Below, one piece after another: positions 1-8,104 of a stretch of 64,000 bases of DNA (position 1 is the stretch's first letter; every line of letters begins with the position of its first letter). The translations under genes were made by a program, and so were the position numbers. This DNA comes from Modicisalibacter muralis (GTDB taxonomy: Bacteria > Pseudomonadota > Gammaproteobacteria > Pseudomonadales > Halomonadaceae), in assembly GCF_900102945.1 (NCBI RefSeq), contig NZ_FNGI01000002.1, forward strand, positions 279,393-343,392, written 5' to 3'. Under the pieces are notes generated by a model that had not been told where the DNA came from, did not search any database, and was given only the letters and a program-made list of their open reading frames with translations.

Positions 1-116
1 ACTACCTGTTCGCCCAGCGTGCCCAGCGCGAACCGGAATACGTCGCCGGGCTGGTGTTCTGCTCGACGCTGCTGTCGTTCATCTATCTGCCGGTGTTGCT
101 GGCGATCATGAGATGA
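1..116 (+). CDS. AEC-family permease, C-terminal end (left-edge partial)
   Basis: The window opens inside a gene; the last 37 residues are visible and end in TGA at 114-116. They match the final two helices of auxin efflux carrier (AEC) family transporters: a stretch reading YLFAQRAQ, an acidic turn, then a hydrophobic helix with the STLLS and LPVLL pattern. Proteins of this family are roughly 300 residues long and export or import small organic acids or amino acids; the substrate cannot be told from this fragment. The same 116 bases recur at 10460-10575 with three mismatches, so this gene end has been duplicated around the sulfonate cluster. Whether the left copy is intact cannot be judged here. 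Confidence 0.75.
   Translation, partial: YLFAQRAQREPEYVAGLVFCSTLLSFIYLPVLLAIMR
1..116 (+). repeat. Direct repeat, left copy (AEC 3' end)
   Basis: Identical to 10460-10575 at 113 of 116 positions; differences lie at 96 (t/c), 111 and 113 (a/g). Similarity stops at the TGA stop codon on the right. The left limit cannot be seen because the window begins inside the repeat. The copies have the same orientation and bracket about 10.3 kb holding the sulfonate operon. Confidence 0.9.
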
Positions 117-182
117 GCGCCTGGGACAGCCACGGCGACCACCAGGCGACGCTCGAACCGACGACTTTCAGAGAGGATAGGC

Positions 183-497
183 ATGCATTATCTGCTGATC
201 TACGACATCGCGGCGGACTAACTGACGCGTCGCGTCGATTTCCGCGTGGCGCATCTGGAGCTGGCCTGGCGGGCCAGCGAGCGCGGCGAACTCCTGCTCG
301 GCGGCACCGTGGGGGAACCCGTGGAGAGCGCCGTGCTGCTGTTTCGTTGCGATTCGCCGGCGATTCCAACCGCCTTCGCCCAGGCCGACCCCTATGTCGT
401 GAATGGATTGGTAACGAACTGGCGGGTCGAACCGTGGAACACGATCGTCGGTGACGAGGCGGCGAATCCGCTGCACCCTGACCACAACGCCCGCTGA
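183..497 (+). pseudogene. YciI-family protein, interrupted by an in-frame TAA
   Basis: ATG at 183 opens MHYLLIYDIAAD, then TAA at 219-221, and the same frame continues to TGA at 495-497. Read through, the product would be about 104 residues with YciI-family hallmarks: the N-terminal beta strand, an RxxHL motif just after the stop, and DPYVxxGL followed by a WRVEPW strand at the C-terminus. YciI proteins are small dimeric alpha-beta barrels with a His/Asp pair, of mostly unknown function. The stop falls where the family usually has a non-conserved residue, so a single substitution (for example TAC to TAA) is the simplest explanation. Restart at the GTG at 246 would give only the C-terminal 83 residues. 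It lies just after the duplicated AEC gene end. Confidence 0.7.
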
Positions 498-581
498 TTT
501 TCTCAATCTCCAGTTCAGCCTTGCGTCCGACTAGAAAAAAGCAGACACGACAAAGGAGTCGCATCTTTATCCATGGCGGAA

Positions 582-1646
582 TCAGCCGCCGATTCCGCCA
601 ACCAGGATGCACCCTAACACCACCAGCAATAGAAAGAACGTCTCTGCCGCCATGAGTAGAACCGGCTTCCATCCCACTACCGCGAGTTTCTGAAAGGAAG
701 TCTTGATACCTAGCGCAGCGATAGCCGTGACCAAACACCAACGCGACAGGGTCGAGAGCCCCTCGTTCACCGTATCGGGAATCAGCCCCACGCTGTTGAT
801 CAGCACCAGCACCACGAAGCCCACCAGAAAGCCCGGCAGCATGGGTATCTTACGTGCGCCCTCGTCCTGATTTGCACTGCGCCGAGAGGCACGAAACAGC
901 CAACCGAACATCATGACCGCCGGGACCAACATGGCTACCCGTACCAGCTTGATCAAGGTCGAGGTGTCGCCGGTCTGCTCGGAAATGATGTAGCCGGCAC
1001 CGACCACTTGGGCCACATCGTGGATAGTGCCGCCAAGGAAGATACCTGCTGGCACTTTGGCGAGTTCCAGCGCCCCTGCCAGCAGGGGATAGGTCACCAT
1101 GGCCAGAGTTGAGAGGGTGGTGACGCCAACCACGGTGAGGATGGTGTTGCGTTCGCTGGTCTCGGTCTTAGGCATCACTGCGGAAAGCGCCAGCGCCGCA
1201 GAGGCGCCGCATATCGCTACCGATCCGCCAGTGAGCAACCCGAAGTCCCGGCCGAGACCCATGGCTCGAGCGAGCAGCGCACCGACGATTATGGTACCGG
1301 CCACTGCCGCTACTACAAGCAGCAGAGGCCCCAAACCGAGATCCCCTACCTGCTCCAGCGTCATGCGCGCACCAAGCAGCGCCACGCCCAACCGCAGCAC
1401 GGTACGAGCGGCGAATTCGATGCCTTCGCGGCAGCGCCCCTCTTCGCTGAGAAAGTGCAACGACATGCCGAACAGCAGAGCATAGAGCAGTGTCGGGCCG
1501 CCATAATGGTCGGCAATAAAGGTGGTAGCCAGTGCAATGGTAATGCATACCAACAGTCCGCGACCCACCGGACGCAGCGTGGCGAGTCGGCGTGTCGCGC
1601 CGCCTCGAAGGGTCGGTATTCGCGAAATGAAGGATTGGGATTTCAT
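582..1646 (-). CDS. YeiH/CuyZ-type (PF03601) sulfite or sulfate exporter candidate
   Basis: A 354-residue protein with about ten hydrophobic segments, matching the YeiH family (COG2855, 'putative sulfate exporter'). Landmarks are the GVALLGARMT segment near residue 90, the conserved GGSVAICGASAALALS motif near residue 140 and the GTIHDVAQVVGAGY motif near residue 205. From family knowledge, members of this group encoded beside sulfonate desulfonation genes (called CuyZ or TauZ) are proposed to export the sulfite released. It is the last gene of the eight-gene operon led by cuyA, so sulfite export is the likely job here. The start at 1646 has AGGAG eight bases upstream. A 120-base gap separates it from the racemase and contains a small hairpin (1731-1746). 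Confidence 0.8.
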   Translation of the reverse strand: MKSQSFISRIPTLRGGATRRLATLRPVGRGLLVCITIALATTFIADHYGGPTLLYALLFGMSLHFLSEEGRCREGIEFAARTVLRLGVALLGARMTLEQVGDLGLGPLLLVVAAVAGTIIVGALLARAMGLGRDFGLLTGGSVAICGASAALALSAVMPKTETSERNTILTVVGVTTLSTLAMVTYPLLAGALELAKVPAGIFLGGTIHDVAQVVGAGYIISEQTGDTSTLIKLVRVAMLVPAVMMFGWLFRASRRSANQDEGARKIPMLPGFLVGFVVLVLINSVGLIPDTVNEGLSTLSRWCLVTAIAALGIKTSFQKLAVVGWKPVLLMAAETFFLLLVVLGCILVGGIGG

Positions 1647-1766
1647 CGGATGACTCCTGGTGAACGCACAAGCCGGTCCCGCCTGGTCCCTTCAGGGAGC
1701 AGGCAAGCGATTGCATTGAAACATCGACAAGACGGCAATCGCCGTCGAATAAGGAAAGCTGGGGCG

Positions 1767-2492
1767 CTAGGAGGTTCCGGTAGCCGCTGTCACACCCTCG
1801 GCCAGAACGGTGACGGTATCGATCACTGGCGCGTCGGTGTGCAGCGTATCCTGAATCACCGAGAGCTCGGTGCAGGCCAGCACCAACACCTCGGCCCCCT
1901 GGGAAAGGACGTCTTCGGCGGCTCGGGTGAAGGCATCACGTGTCTCGGGATGACGCCCCTCGCCACGTTTGACAGCACGAATCACCTCTAGTACGCGGTC
2001 TTCGTCGTCAGGGTAGACCAGCGACAATCCACGCGCCTCGACGAATCCCTCGTAGAGGCCGATCTTGCGCAGGGCCGGTGAGCATAGCAGGCCCACCCGC
2101 GCCCCCGGCATGCGCTCAGCAACCACATCGAGGGTGCGCTCGACGATATGCCAGACGGGAATCTCGACCGCATCCTGGGCGTCACGCCAATAGTAGTGAG
2201 CGGTATTGCAGGGCATCACCAGAAAAGTGCACCCGGCCCGTTCCAGGCGTCGGGCCATGGCGGCGATGACGGGTCCCGGTGACTCACCGTCGCCATCGAT
2301 CAGCGCTTTGATTCGCGATGGCACTTTGGGATTGTTGTCGACCAGCATATGCACGTGATCGATATCGTCCTGGGCCGGGGTCACCTCGATGACCTTCTGC
2401 ATGAACGCTACGGTAGCGTCGGGCCCCATGCCCCCGAGCACTCCGACCATCGGATGGTCGGGGGCGGTGTCAATGTGTCCGGAATGCGTCAT
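1767..2492 (-). CDS. Aspartate/glutamate racemase family protein
   Basis: A 241-residue cofactor-independent amino-acid racemase (PF01177). The N-terminal GVLGGMGPDAT motif lies at residues 17-27. The two catalytic cysteines are in MPCNTAH (Cys95) and LACTELS (Cys207), so the active site looks intact. Enzymes of this family interconvert D- and L-aspartate or glutamate by two-base proton transfer. Cysteate is the sulfonate analogue of aspartate. Inside an operon with cysteate sulfo-lyase, a role in converting D- to L-cysteate is an attractive inference but is not proven by sequence. The start at 2492 is chosen for AGGTAG seven bases upstream; an apparent longer N-terminus in this frame reads back into dctM. 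A hydantoin racemase or simple aspartate racemase remains possible. Confidence 0.85.
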   Translation of the reverse strand: MTHSGHIDTAPDHPMVGVLGGMGPDATVAFMQKVIEVTPAQDDIDHVHMLVDNNPKVPSRIKALIDGDGESPGPVIAAMARRLERAGCTFLVMPCNTAHYYWRDAQDAVEIPVWHIVERTLDVVAERMPGARVGLLCSPALRKIGLYEGFVEARGLSLVYPDDEDRVLEVIRAVKRGEGRHPETRDAFTRAAEDVLSQGAEVLVLACTELSVIQDTLHTDAPVIDTVTVLAEGVTAATGTS

Positions 2493-2524
2493 GTCGTCTA
2501 CCTGTCGATGGAATGAGGCGTGGC

Positions 2525-3805
2525 CTAGAATCCAAGAAGGCTGGGCAGCCACAGAGTGATTTGGGGGAAGAAGGCCAGTAGCAGCGCGATGACCACCATG
2601 GAGCCCACCAGAGGCAGCGCACGCACGGCAATGCGTTCGATGGGGACGTTGGCGATGCTCGAACTGATGAACATGTTCTCGCCCAGCGGAGGTGTCGAGA
2701 AGCCGATGCCCAGGCTTACCACCAGCACGATGCCGAAGTGCACCGGGTCCACGCCGAGTGCCACCATCACCGGCAACAGCACCGGCGTCACGATCATGAT
2801 GGTGGCGAGAATCTCCATAAACATGCCGACAATCAGCAAGAAGCCGATCACCAGCACCCATACCAGCCACAGGCTATCGGTAATTTCGAGGATGCCTTGG
2901 GCGATCATGTCCGGAATATGATTTTCGACCAAAATGCGTCCGAAGGCAGTGGCAGTGAACATGATGATCAATACCCGCCCAGTCAGCCAGGTCGTGTTCT
3001 CAAAGGCCTCGTTGATGCCGCGCAGTGACGACCCCTTGTGAATGAAGACACCCACGAACAGCGCGTAGAAGATCGACACCACCGCGGCTTCCGTGGGCGT
3101 GAACAGGCCCGAGTAGATACCGCCGAGGATGACTACCGGCGCCATCAATGACCAGAAGCCATCCTTGAGCACTCTGACGACCTTCTTCATGTCGTAGCGA
3201 TTGCCCTCGGTCTGGTAGCCGTTGCGCTTGGCGGTGATGTAATTGGCGACCATCAGCCCCACGCCGAGCATGATGCCCGGTATCACACCGGCCATGAACA
3301 GTGCCGAGATCGACTCATTGGCGGTGACTCCGTAGATCACTAGCGGCATGCTCGGCGGGATCACCACACCCAACCCCCCGGCGGTGGCGGTGATGGCGGC
3401 CGGGTAGCTTCGACCGTAACCGCGTTCGATCATCGCCGGGATCACCAGCATGCCCACCGCCGCGGTGGTTGCCGGCCCCGACCCCGAAATGGCGCCGAAG
3501 AACATGCAAGCCATAACCGCGGCAGCGCCCAGCCCGCCGGCGGCGGGACCGGCCAACTCCTCGGCGATGTAAATCAGACGCCGGGCGATACCGGCATCGC
3601 CCATCAGGGCCCCGGCCAGGATGAAGGACGGCAGTGCCATCAGCGGGAAAGAGTTGATCGCCGAGAAAGCCAGCTCGATCAGCGAGCTGATGTCGTCGCC
3701 ACTGAGCACATAGACGGCCATGGAGGCCACACCGAGTGCCACGACAATGGGTGCGCCGAAGAACAATAGCCCGGCGAACACGGAAAACAGTACGGTTGCC
3801 GCCAT
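2525..3805 (-). CDS. TRAP transporter large permease, DctM type
   Basis: A 426-residue, highly hydrophobic protein of the DctM (TRAP large permease) family with about twelve membrane segments. Typical features are the N-terminal helix followed by GAPIVVALG, the SGSGPATTAAVG loop near residue 115, the IPPSMPLVIYG motif near residue 150 and TPPLGENMF close to the C-terminus. It forms the sodium-driven channel of a tripartite ATP-independent periplasmic transporter with the small subunit just upstream (4-base spacing) and the binding protein two genes upstream. Gene context points to a sulfonate substrate; the permease itself does not reveal specificity. Confidence 0.93.
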   Translation of the reverse strand: MAATVLFSVFAGLLFFGAPIVVALGVASMAVYVLSGDDISSLIELAFSAINSFPLMALPSFILAGALMGDAGIARRLIYIAEELAGPAAGGLGAAAVMACMFFGAISGSGPATTAAVGMLVIPAMIERGYGRSYPAAITATAGGLGVVIPPSMPLVIYGVTANESISALFMAGVIPGIMLGVGLMVANYITAKRNGYQTEGNRYDMKKVVRVLKDGFWSLMAPVVILGGIYSGLFTPTEAAVVSIFYALFVGVFIHKGSSLRGINEAFENTTWLTGRVLIIMFTATAFGRILVENHIPDMIAQGILEITDSLWLVWVLVIGFLLIVGMFMEILATIMIVTPVLLPVMVALGVDPVHFGIVLVVSLGIGFSTPPLGENMFISSSIANVPIERIAVRALPLVGSMVVIALLLAFFPQITLWLPSLLGF

Positions 3806-3808
3806 GGC

Positions 3809-4366
3809 TTAGTCCCCCGTTTTGGTCGAGGACGGCGCATCGGAAAGATGGCTCGAGCCCTCGGTGATCTTGTTGACTTCCTGCTGCTCCACATCGCCGG
3901 GCTCGATGCCTTTGACCAGTCTTAGGTATTGCACCTGCAGGACACGAAGCGCCATCAGCACAAACGCGATGGGAAACACGAAGTAGACGTAGGCCAGCGA
4001 CCAGCCCAGTGCCGGCGAGTCATAGGGAAACTCCAGCAGCAACCCGATTAGATCCAGACTCTTGTAGGCCAGTACCAGGCAGAAGCCGACCCAGATCAAG
4101 TCGACCAGCAGCAGGAGGGTGTTGGCGATGGACCTTGGCATCATCTTGATATGGGTCTGCAGGCGATTGTGCGCACCCAGGTGAGCCGCATGGGCCGCAC
4201 CAAGAAAGACGAACCAGACAAACGCATAGCGCGCCAATTCCTCGATCCACGCCATGCCAATGCCGAGCGTCACCCGCAGCACCACCTGGACGAAGAGCAG
4301 TACGACGAAGAGTCCGAGCAGTAAACGACAGGCGTAGTCTTCGATGTAGTTGAGCTTGGCCAACAT
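3809..4366 (-). CDS. TRAP transporter small permease, DctQ type
   Basis: A 185-residue membrane protein with four hydrophobic segments, a WIEELARYAFVWFVFLGAA motif near residue 45 characteristic of DctQ, and a charged, Ser/Thr-rich cytoplasmic tail. It pairs with the large permease DctM, four bases downstream. The start at 4366 is preferred over the in-frame ATG at 4384 because an AAGGAGG ribosome-binding site (4373-4379) lies between them, six bases before 4366. The gap of 83 bases to dctP is the usual arrangement in TRAP operons. Confidence 0.92.
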   Translation of the reverse strand: MLAKLNYIEDYACRLLLGLFVVLLFVQVVLRVTLGIGMAWIEELARYAFVWFVFLGAAHAAHLGAHNRLQTHIKMMPRSIANTLLLLVDLIWVGFCLVLAYKSLDLIGLLLEFPYDSPALGWSLAYVYFVFPIAFVLMALRVLQVQYLRLVKGIEPGDVEQQEVNKITEGSSHLSDAPSSTKTGD

Positions 4367-4449
4367 GGGAGGCCTCCTTCCCAAGCAGAGACAGCGGAAA
4401 TTATGAATGCCTGACCGGGCGCCTCAGGTTCGCCCGGTCAGGCGATCGA

Positions 4450-5436
4450 TCAGTGGCCGAGGGCTGACTGAAATTCGTCGAAGGCCTCCTTGCCGCCGAT
4501 CTCGTCATAAAATGCCGGCCACACCTCCTCCTTGGCGATACGAATCCACTCATCCTCATCTTCTAGAGTGGATACCTCTACACCTTCGGCTTCCATGCCC
4601 GCACGGGCCTTGGAGGCTTCGGTCAGCTGGAACTGCAGGGCGTAAAGCTGCGCTTCCAGACCAGCCCGATCGATGATCGCGCGTTCTTCATCGCTCAACT
4701 GCTCATAGGTTCTGACACCCATAACAATCGGCTGAAGCGAATACTGGTAGTGCACCTCGGTGAGATAGTCCTGTACTTCATGAAACTTCATCGTGTAGTT
4801 GACGATGTAGGGGTTATCCTGGCCGTCGATCACACCCTGCTGAAGCGCAGTGAAAACCTCTGGCCAGGACATGCTGATCGGGCTGGCTCCCCAAGCCTGG
4901 TAAGTGGCCAGCATTAACTCATTCTGCGGCACACGAATCTTGAGGCCCTGGAGGTCGTCGAGCGTGGTAACCGGACGCACGGAGTTGGTAAGGTATCGAA
5001 AGTTGGAATAAAGCCAGCTGACGATATGCACACCGGCATCCTCTTCGGCGATGGCGTTCCAGCGATCCGCCAATGGCCCAGTGGTAGCCTTCACCGCGTC
5101 CGCATGACTGCGAATGGCATAGGGCATGGTCAGGGCGCCAAGACGAGGCGCGTAAGGTGTCAGGTTGCCGACCCCGACCAGGGCGAAATCGAGCTTGCCG
5201 ATGCGGGTATCCTGGATCATGCTCGTCTCGGAGCCGAGCTGGCCGCCGGGAAAGAGTTCCACCTGCATTTCACCGTCGGACAGCGATTCGACAAGTTCCT
5301 CGAAACGCTGGGCCAAGGCGCCCTGATCGGAATCCATGGGATCCCCCATGCCTAACTTGAACGTCTTGGCCTCGGCTTGAGCGGCGACCACGGTGGACAG
5401 CAGAATGGCGGTGGTCAGTAGAGTCTTCTTGAACAT
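4450..5436 (-). CDS. TRAP transporter solute-binding protein, DctP family
   Basis: A 328-residue periplasmic binding protein with a clear signal peptide (MFKK, hydrophobic core, cleavage expected after AQA). It has the DctP-family LKIRVPQ segment near residue 160, whose arginine normally grips a carboxylate on the ligand, followed by ITMSW-like and QQGVIDGQDNP motifs. Known DctP relatives bind C4-dicarboxylates, sialic acid, ectoines or sulfonates such as dihydroxypropanesulfonate. The position between the metabolic genes and dctQM suggests it captures the operon's sulfonate. ATG at 5436 is preferred; a GTG nine bases upstream is also in frame but overlaps the GGAG ribosome-binding site. Confidence 0.92.
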   Translation of the reverse strand: MFKKTLLTTAILLSTVVAAQAEAKTFKLGMGDPMDSDQGALAQRFEELVESLSDGEMQVELFPGGQLGSETSMIQDTRIGKLDFALVGVGNLTPYAPRLGALTMPYAIRSHADAVKATTGPLADRWNAIAEEDAGVHIVSWLYSNFRYLTNSVRPVTTLDDLQGLKIRVPQNELMLATYQAWGASPISMSWPEVFTALQQGVIDGQDNPYIVNYTMKFHEVQDYLTEVHYQYSLQPIVMGVRTYEQLSDEERAIIDRAGLEAQLYALQFQLTEASKARAGMEAEGVEVSTLEDEDEWIRIAKEEVWPAFYDEIGGKEAFDEFQSALGH

Positions 5437-5480
5437 TGTTATCACTCCAGTGGGGTGTCGATAGCGTATTGGGAAGAGGG

Positions 5481-6713
5481 TCAGTTGGCCCCTATCGCGT
5501 CGTTGGATGTTGCCTCGTCATCATTCAACGCCTCATCCATGGCATTGCTCATCAGGGCGACGATATCGTCGCAGTCTTCCTGTTCGAAGGTCAGCGGCAG
5601 TCGCAAGTCGCAGAGGGTTGCAAGCACGCGGTCGGCGGTAGGCAGCGGCCGTGTGGCCGGCAAGTAGCCCCAACTGTCATAGCGGCTGGTGTAGTCTTCC
5701 GGCAGCGCCTTGCCATACCATTTCAGCGGGATGCCTCGAGCCTCGCAGCCGGCGATAAACCGCGCGATGGTGTCGTGACCGAGGCACGGCAACCGAAACT
5801 GGATCGAGCTGCCGATGAAATCTTCCTGGGGTGGCCGCTCGAGTCGTTCGACCTGGGGCATTCGTGCCAGTCCGTCTTCCAGGCGCCGGTAGAGAGCGTT
5901 CCAGCGCGCCCGACGTCTGGCCATCTCGGCCAACTGCGGTCGCAGGACAGCAGCACGTAGATTGTCCATGCGCCCGCTCATGTTGGGCATCACCAGACGC
6001 GTCTCGGCGAAACTCTCTGCGTCAGGGGCCGCCAGGTGACGGTCGAAGAGCATGTAGGAGCCGGACAGAATGACCGCGCGGCGCATCACTTCGGCGTCCT
6101 GGGTAGCCAGCAGCCCGCCTTCGCCGGAGTTGATGTGCTTGTAGGTCTGCGTGCTGAAGCAGCCCACCTTGCCGAAGGTGCCGCTGGGGCGGCCCTGGTA
6201 GGCCGCACCCATGGTGTGGGCACAGTCTTCGATCAGCACGATGTCGTGGGCCTCGCAGATCGCGACGATGGCCTCCATGTCACCGATATGTCCCCGCATG
6301 TGAGAGAGCACGAAGAAGCGTGCGCCGCTCTCACCTGCCGCCCGCTCGAGATCCTCGGGGTCCACGGTGGTGTCCTCGCGAATATCGACCAGCACCGCCT
6401 CGCCGCCGGCGGCGTGGATACTGCCGGGCACCGGCGACAGGGTGAAGGCATTGCACAGCACCTTGTCGCCAGGGGCCAGGCCACAGGCACGCAGCGCTAG
6501 CTGCAACGCATAACCGCCCGAGGCGCAGGCCAGGGCGAAGTCGACGCCCAAGCTCTCGGCAAACTCCGCCTCCAACAGGGCGGTCTCGCCCTGTTCACCC
6601 TCGGCCAGGTTGTAGCGATGCAAGCGCCCGCTGCGCATCACCGCCACGGCAGCCTCGATGGCATCTTCCGAGAGTGCTTCCTGCTGAGTGAAGGACTTGG
6701 CGAAACGGCGCAT
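5481..6713 (-). CDS. DegT/DnrJ/EryC1-type PLP-dependent aminotransferase
   Basis: A 410-residue fold-type I PLP enzyme of the DegT/DnrJ/EryC1/StrS family. Visible PLP elements are the CASGGYALQLAL phosphate/ring-stacking region near residue 64, IEDCAHTMGA (Asp163 for the pyridine nitrogen, His166) and the lysine in TYKHINSGEGG (Lys192, Schiff base), so it should be active as an aminotransferase. Known members aminate keto-sugars using glutamate, but the group is broad. Here it sits 10 bases after the HpsN-like gene, with its own GAGGGG ribosome-binding site. It is therefore probably a step in the same sulfonate pathway, perhaps moving the amino group between a keto-sulfonate and cysteinolate or cysteate. 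The exact reaction is unknown. A longer reading with about 32 extra residues overlaps hpsN and was rejected. Confidence 0.85.
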   Translation of the reverse strand: MRRFAKSFTQQEALSEDAIEAAVAVMRSGRLHRYNLAEGEQGETALLEAEFAESLGVDFALACASGGYALQLALRACGLAPGDKVLCNAFTLSPVPGSIHAAGGEAVLVDIREDTTVDPEDLERAAGESGARFFVLSHMRGHIGDMEAIVAICEAHDIVLIEDCAHTMGAAYQGRPSGTFGKVGCFSTQTYKHINSGEGGLLATQDAEVMRRAVILSGSYMLFDRHLAAPDAESFAETRLVMPNMSGRMDNLRAAVLRPQLAEMARRRARWNALYRRLEDGLARMPQVERLERPPQEDFIGSSIQFRLPCLGHDTIARFIAGCEARGIPLKWYGKALPEDYTSRYDSWGYLPATRPLPTADRVLATLCDLRLPLTFEQEDCDDIVALMSNAMDEALNDDEATSNDAIGAN

Positions 6714-6723
6714 GACAGCCCCC

Positions 6724-8040
6724 TCAGTAACGGCTCTGGCGATGGACAGGGAAGTCCCAGTCCTGCTCGGGGAAATACTTGGCCAAGCGCCAGTCACAGG
6801 CACGGGCATGTCCTTCCATGCCTTCGGTGCGCGAGATGCGCGAGCCCACGGCGCTGAAGGTGCGATTGGCCTCTTGGCTCAACTGCTGGGTAGTTAGCAC
6901 CTTCATGAACTTGTGCACGTTGAGCCCTCCGGAATAGCGTCCGGCGCGCTTGGTGGGCAGGATATGGTTAGTGCCGGAACACTTGTCGCCATGGGTGACA
7001 GTGCTTCCCTCGCCCAGGAACAGCGAGCCGTAATTCGACAAATGCTCTTTCCACCATCCCAGGTCCTCACACAGCACCTGCAGGTGCTCGCAGGCATAGC
7101 GGTCGCTGACCTCGACGATTTCCTCGCGGCTGTCGCCCACGATTACCTCGCCGTAATCACGCCAGGCGGTATGGACAACATCGGCGTTGGGCATATCATC
7201 GGCCACCTTTGGCAACACCTCCATGACTTCCCGAGCCAGTGCCTCACTGGTGCTGAACAGCCAGACCGGCGAGTTGGGGCCGTGCTCGGCCTGGGACACC
7301 AGGTCCACGGCGATGGTCATGGGGTCGGCGGAGCCATCGGCGATGATCGCCGACTCGGTGGGGCCGGCGAAGACGTCGATGCCCACCTCGCCGAACAGCA
7401 GGCGCTTGGCCTCCGCCACATAGGCGTTGCCCGGCCCCACCAGGATGTCGGCCTCGCGACCGCCGAACAGACCGAAGGCCATGCTGGCCATGGCGTGCAC
7501 GCCGCCCATCTCAAGAATCATGTCGGCACCAGCCACATCCATGGCATAGGCCACTACCGGATTGATGCTATCGCCTCGGGGGGGCGAGCAAGCCACCACA
7601 TGCTTGACGCCAGCGGCCTTGGCCGTTGCCACACTCATCAATGCCGAGGCGGCATGGGCATAACGCCCTCCGGGCACGTAGCAACCCGCGCAACCCACCG
7701 GCAGTATCCGCTGACCCAGCAACACGCCGGGTTCGGTCTCGATCTCGAACGAGGTCAAGCTGTCACGCTGGGCGTCGGCAAAACGCTTGATCTGGCGATG
7801 GGCGAAATCAATATCGTCCTTCACGTGCTGGGGCACACTATCGATCAGGCGCCGGCGCTTCTCCTCGCCCAGCACGAAGTCGCCCGTCCAGCCGTCGAAT
7901 TTCTCGGCATACTCGCGCACCGCGACTTCGCCGCGCGCGCGGATGTCCTCGATCATGTCCTGCACCGCTTGGGTGACACGCTCGTGTTCCGCGGCAACCC
8001 CGGCGGCAGCCTCAGCTTGCTTGAGATATCGGATTGTCAT
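6724..8040 (-). CDS. hpsN: Histidinol-dehydrogenase-fold enzyme, HpsN-type sulfonate dehydrogenase
   Basis: A 438-residue NAD-dependent four-electron alcohol dehydrogenase of the HisD superfamily. All residues expected from HisD are present: GPGN at 202-205, Gln250 and His253 (zinc) in DLVSQAEHG, the catalytic Glu318-His319 pair in ACEHLQ, Asp352 in HGDKCSGTNH and His411 in EGMEGHA. The segment after GTNH (KRAGRYSGGLNVHKFMK) is the variant seen in sulfopropanediol 3-dehydrogenase HpsN rather than in histidine-pathway HisD, and there are no his genes nearby. HpsN oxidises (R)-2,3-dihydroxypropanesulfonate to sulfolactate. Beside cysteate lyase, oxidation of an amino alcohol (cysteinolate to cysteate), mirroring histidinol to histidine, is equally plausible. 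The start at 8040 has GGAGAT upstream. Confidence 0.82.
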   Translation of the reverse strand: MTIRYLKQAEAAAGVAAEHERVTQAVQDMIEDIRARGEVAVREYAEKFDGWTGDFVLGEEKRRRLIDSVPQHVKDDIDFAHRQIKRFADAQRDSLTSFEIETEPGVLLGQRILPVGCAGCYVPGGRYAHAASALMSVATAKAAGVKHVVACSPPRGDSINPVVAYAMDVAGADMILEMGGVHAMASMAFGLFGGREADILVGPGNAYVAEAKRLLFGEVGIDVFAGPTESAIIADGSADPMTIAVDLVSQAEHGPNSPVWLFSTSEALAREVMEVLPKVADDMPNADVVHTAWRDYGEVIVGDSREEIVEVSDRYACEHLQVLCEDLGWWKEHLSNYGSLFLGEGSTVTHGDKCSGTNHILPTKRAGRYSGGLNVHKFMKVLTTQQLSQEANRTFSAVGSRISRTEGMEGHARACDWRLAKYFPEQDWDFPVHRQSRY

Positions 8041-8104
8041 TGTGATCTCCACGATTCTGCGATGGTGGCGCCCGGCACCAGGCCGCCGAGCGCCACTTCG
8101 TTCA

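Noticed and set aside
6724-8040. Histidine-pathway histidinol dehydrogenase (hisD)
   Set aside because: The catalytic core matches HisD, but no his genes are nearby, the segment after GTNH is of the HpsN variant, and the operon is for sulfonates.
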